A stretch of 64,000 nucleotides of DNA from assembly GCA_934488615.1 (NCBI GenBank), contig CAKSSJ010000003.1:35794-99793 (forward strand). The letters run 5' to 3'. Numbering within the stretch: the first letter of the stretch is position 1; each line of letters opens with the position of its first letter. This DNA is from an uncultured Eubacteriales bacterium. Lineage in GTDB: Bacteria; Bacillota; Clostridia; Oscillospirales; Acutalibacteraceae. Positions 62,050-64,000 of this stretch are shown here, in pieces. Position numbers and translations under genes: made by a program. The notes beneath the pieces are model-generated. The model ran no database searches, was not told the DNA's origin, and saw only the letters and a list, made by a program, of their open reading frames with translations.

Positions 62050-63335
62050 AAAGAGTAAATACGGTTCGTGTTAACTTATGGGGAACAACCGTTGGTTATC
62101 TTCATCAAAACGAAACAGGAATGATAGGCTTTCAATACGACAATGATTTTCTTAGGAGCAATATTGAGATTTCACCAATCAAAATGCCTCTATCTGCCGT
62201 TACCTACTCTTTCCCATCTCTAAATGAAGAAACTTTTCATGGCTTACCCGGCATGGTTGCCGATTCTTTACCTGACAGATTCGGTAATATTGTTATAAAG
62301 AAATATTTGGAAGCCCAGGGCAGAACCGAAGATAGTTTATCCGTTATTGAAAAACTTTGCTATACCGGCAAAAGAGGAATGGGCGCATTGGAATATGAGC
62401 CCTCACGAGAACTTGCACCGGTAAGCGAAACCGTAGACCTTGATGCATTAACAAAATTGGCTTCTGATATTCTCTCTGAAAAAGAAAACATACACATCAA
62501 AAAAAATGACAGTCTTATGGCACAATTAATGGAGTGCGGTTCTTCCGTAGGTGGTGCGAGAGCCAAAACACTTATCGCATGGAATCCTAAAACAAATGAT
62601 ATTCGTTCAGGACAGATAAATGCAGGAAAAGGTTATGAATATTGGCTTTTGAAATTTGATAATATAAAAAACAACCGAGACAAAGATTTAAGACCTGATG
62701 ACAAAGAATATACAAAAATTGAATTTGCATATTACCTTATGGCTCTCGATGCCGGCATAAAAATGAGTGAATGCAAATTATATACAGAAAACGGTAGTTC
62801 TCACTTTATGACAAAAAGATTTGATAGAAAAGGAATCAAGGGAGAGAAGCTGCACATGCAATCGCTTTGCGCATTGGCTCATATGGACTTTAATGCACCA
62901 AGAGTTTATTCATATGCCGAGGCTTTCAATACAATGAAACAGTTAAAATTACCATATAATGATTTCACTCAGTTGTTCAGGAGAATGGTCTTCAATGAAT
63001 ACGCCAAAAACTATGATGACCATACCAAGAACATATCTTTTCTGATGGATAAAAAAGGCGTATGGTCACTATCCCCGGCATATGATGTAACCTTATCATA
63101 TAAACTTGACAGCACATGGGTCAATGCTCATCAGATGCTAATTAACGGAAAAGCAGACGATATAACCAAAGAGGATATATTAAAAGTCGCCGAGAGAGCA
63201 GATATTAAAAAGAGTGATGCGATAAATATTATAGAGCAGGTAAGGTTCTCTGTTTCAAAATGGAGTGATTTTGCCGAAGAATCAACTTTATCTGCGCAAA
63301 ACACAGAAAAAATAAAAAGAATCATCTCTATCTAA
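62046..63335 (+). CDS. hipA: HipA-like serine/threonine kinase toxin
   Basis: 429 residues. The N-terminal HipA_N domain (VNLWGTTVGYLHQNETG, MPLSAVTYSFPSLNEETFHGL) is followed by the kinase core: SSVGGARAKTLIAWNP with the ATP-loop, YWLLKFDNI with the Lys, then the catalytic NYDDHTKNISFLMD and the magnesium site LSPAYDVTLSY. In E. coli HipA phosphorylates glutamyl-tRNA synthetase and halts growth; other members hit other synthetases. The target here is unknown. The gene pair is more AT-rich and uses more A/T-ending codons than the purine operon, suggesting transfer. Confidence 0.93.
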   Translation: MKRVNTVRVNLWGTTVGYLHQNETGMIGFQYDNDFLRSNIEISPIKMPLSAVTYSFPSLNEETFHGLPGMVADSLPDRFGNIVIKKYLEAQGRTEDSLSVIEKLCYTGKRGMGALEYEPSRELAPVSETVDLDALTKLASDILSEKENIHIKKNDSLMAQLMECGSSVGGARAKTLIAWNPKTNDIRSGQINAGKGYEYWLLKFDNIKNNRDKDLRPDDKEYTKIEFAYYLMALDAGIKMSECKLYTENGSSHFMTKRFDRKGIKGEKLHMQSLCALAHMDFNAPRVYSYAEAFNTMKQLKLPYNDFTQLFRRMVFNEYAKNYDDHTKNISFLMDKKGVWSLSPAYDVTLSYKLDSTWVNAHQMLINGKADDITKEDILKVAERADIKKSDAINIIEQVRFSVSKWSDFAEESTLSAQNTEKIKRIISI

Positions 63336-63373
63336 CTTCATTTGCTCAAGCAAAAGTATCCATCTGCGAAAGA

Positions 63374-63402
63374 TTAAGACGCTCTCACCGAGAGCGTCTT
63401 AA
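63374..63402. terminator. perfect-stem terminator after hipA
   Basis: TTAAGACGCTCTC-acc-GAGAGCGTCTTAA, a 13-bp perfect stem, nearly the same as the LysR terminator at 46279-46307. Confidence 0.7.
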
Positions 63403-63441
63403 TTATTGCTTTAATAAAAAGTCCGGTCACAGCTTCGTGAA

Positions 63442-64000
63442 TTAGAAACTCATCAATTCTCTTGCTCTGTCCCGGACGAATTCCTCTAATGCTTTGACTC
63501 TTTTGGCAGGAAGATTATAGTTTCTATCCATTTTGAATTTGAATGTTGTAATCGGTTTAAGCTGTCTCCGCTGGCGGTCGGTTATATATGCTTTAGCGAT
63601 GTCATCAACGGAGACTCCAAACGCCGATGCCCTTGTGTTTGCGTATGCCTTTAAATCAGCCATATCTGTGTTGACCGCATATGGGAACAGACCAAGGCCG
63701 TTATCAAAAATCGGCGCAAGCGAAATCGGCTTGTTGGTTTTATTGTCCACAAGCAAACCAAAATTGCCCTGATGTCTGTCAGTGTTGTAAATGAGAGCAT
63801 CGAAAACCATCATGTCGACAAAGTCATCATAAAATGTTTGTCCCAAGGCTTTAAGATACTCCGCTACATCAACAACAGTATTAAACTCGCCGAATCTCCA
63901 AATAGGAACATAAGCCAGCTCCTTGCTTGTAAACAGCTCGCAAACAGAGCAAACACTCTTTTTCCAGCTTGATAGCTTATAATCAATACTGTTCAAACCC
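63442..64000 (-). CDS. second HipA-like (CtkA-type) kinase, 5' end outside window
   Basis: At least 186 residues; the frame is open to the right edge, so the N-terminus is missing. The visible part has the HipA_C catalytic order: VFDALIYNTDRHQGNFGLL, with the catalytic Asp and Asn, then PISLAPIFDNGLGLF with the metal Asp. There is no HipA_N-like domain in view. It most resembles stand-alone CtkA/HipA-like kinases of about 300 residues. It is convergent with hipBA and less AT-rich. Whether it has an antitoxin cannot be seen. Confidence 0.8.
   Translation of the reverse strand, partial: GLNSIDYKLSSWKKSVCSVCELFTSKELAYVPIWRFGEFNTVVDVAEYLKALGQTFYDDFVDMMVFDALIYNTDRHQGNFGLLVDNKTNKPISLAPIFDNGLGLFPYAVNTDMADLKAYANTRASAFGVSVDDIAKAYITDRQRRQLKPITTFKFKMDRNYNLPAKRVKALEEFVRDRARELMSF

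Overview
The window reads as chromosomal DNA from a gut-type Clostridia (Oscillospiraceae/Ruminococcus-like). This is inferred from the fused ispH-rpsA gene, the stand-alone AICAR transformylase beside a PurO-type IMP cyclohydrolase, a type I dockerin on a giant Ig-like surface protein, AGGAGG-type ribosome sites with some TTG starts, and the style of the intergenic repeats. No species can be named from the sequence alone.

Layout. 1-5.3 kb: 5' part of a glycosyltransferase-like gene, tRNA-Thr, a lipoprotein, an OmpR-type two-component pair and a double-PepSY secreted protein. 5.5-13.4 kb: a 2,645-residue secreted protein made of about 258-residue supermodules (helical plus two Ig-like units) with a C-terminal dockerin. 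13.5-19.1 kb: membrane protein, an acyltransferase with its own acyl carrier protein, pseudouridine synthase, ArsC/Spx-like protein and the CCA-adding enzyme. 19.1-29.6 kb: two copies of a mosaic intergenic repeat, glyA, a polysaccharide deacetylase, tRNA-Met and tRNA-Glu, an ADP-ribosylglycohydrolase, a nested inverted-repeat element, and the group HI0933-like flavoprotein, cmk, plsC, ispH-rpsA, interrupted by an AT-rich membrane gene and a repeat. 29.7-38.4 kb: GH95 fucosidase and GH78 rhamnosidase, both without signal peptides, then a lipid kinase and an M28 peptidase. 38.4-46.9 kb: flavin reductase, an HxlR regulator divergent from a metallo-beta-lactamase-like protein, a zinc macrodomain hydrolase and a class M sirtuin (SirTM), then a LysR regulator divergent from flavodoxin, CMD-cupin, Fe-ADH and a broken aldo/keto reductase.

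47.0-60.8 kb is a purine biosynthesis operon (purE-C-F-M, FNT-like channel, purN, purO, AICARFT, purD, purL, fhs) under one promoter and a ZTP riboswitch with an intrinsic terminator. Its content suggests that formate entry, formyl-THF synthesis and the two formyl-THF-dependent purine steps are expressed together. 60.8-61.7 kb is gene-poor, with a direct repeat and a decayed fragment. 61.7-64 kb is an AT-rich hipBA toxin-antitoxin pair facing a second HipA-like kinase that runs off the end.

The most interesting items are the HxlR/SirTM/macrodomain module lacking its usual GcvH-L and LplA2 neighbours, the formate-channel-like gene inside the riboswitch-controlled purine operon, the giant modular dockerin protein, the nested inverted-repeat element at 23.76-23.98 kb, and an aldo/keto reductase pseudogene that appears to be a chimera of two different reductases.
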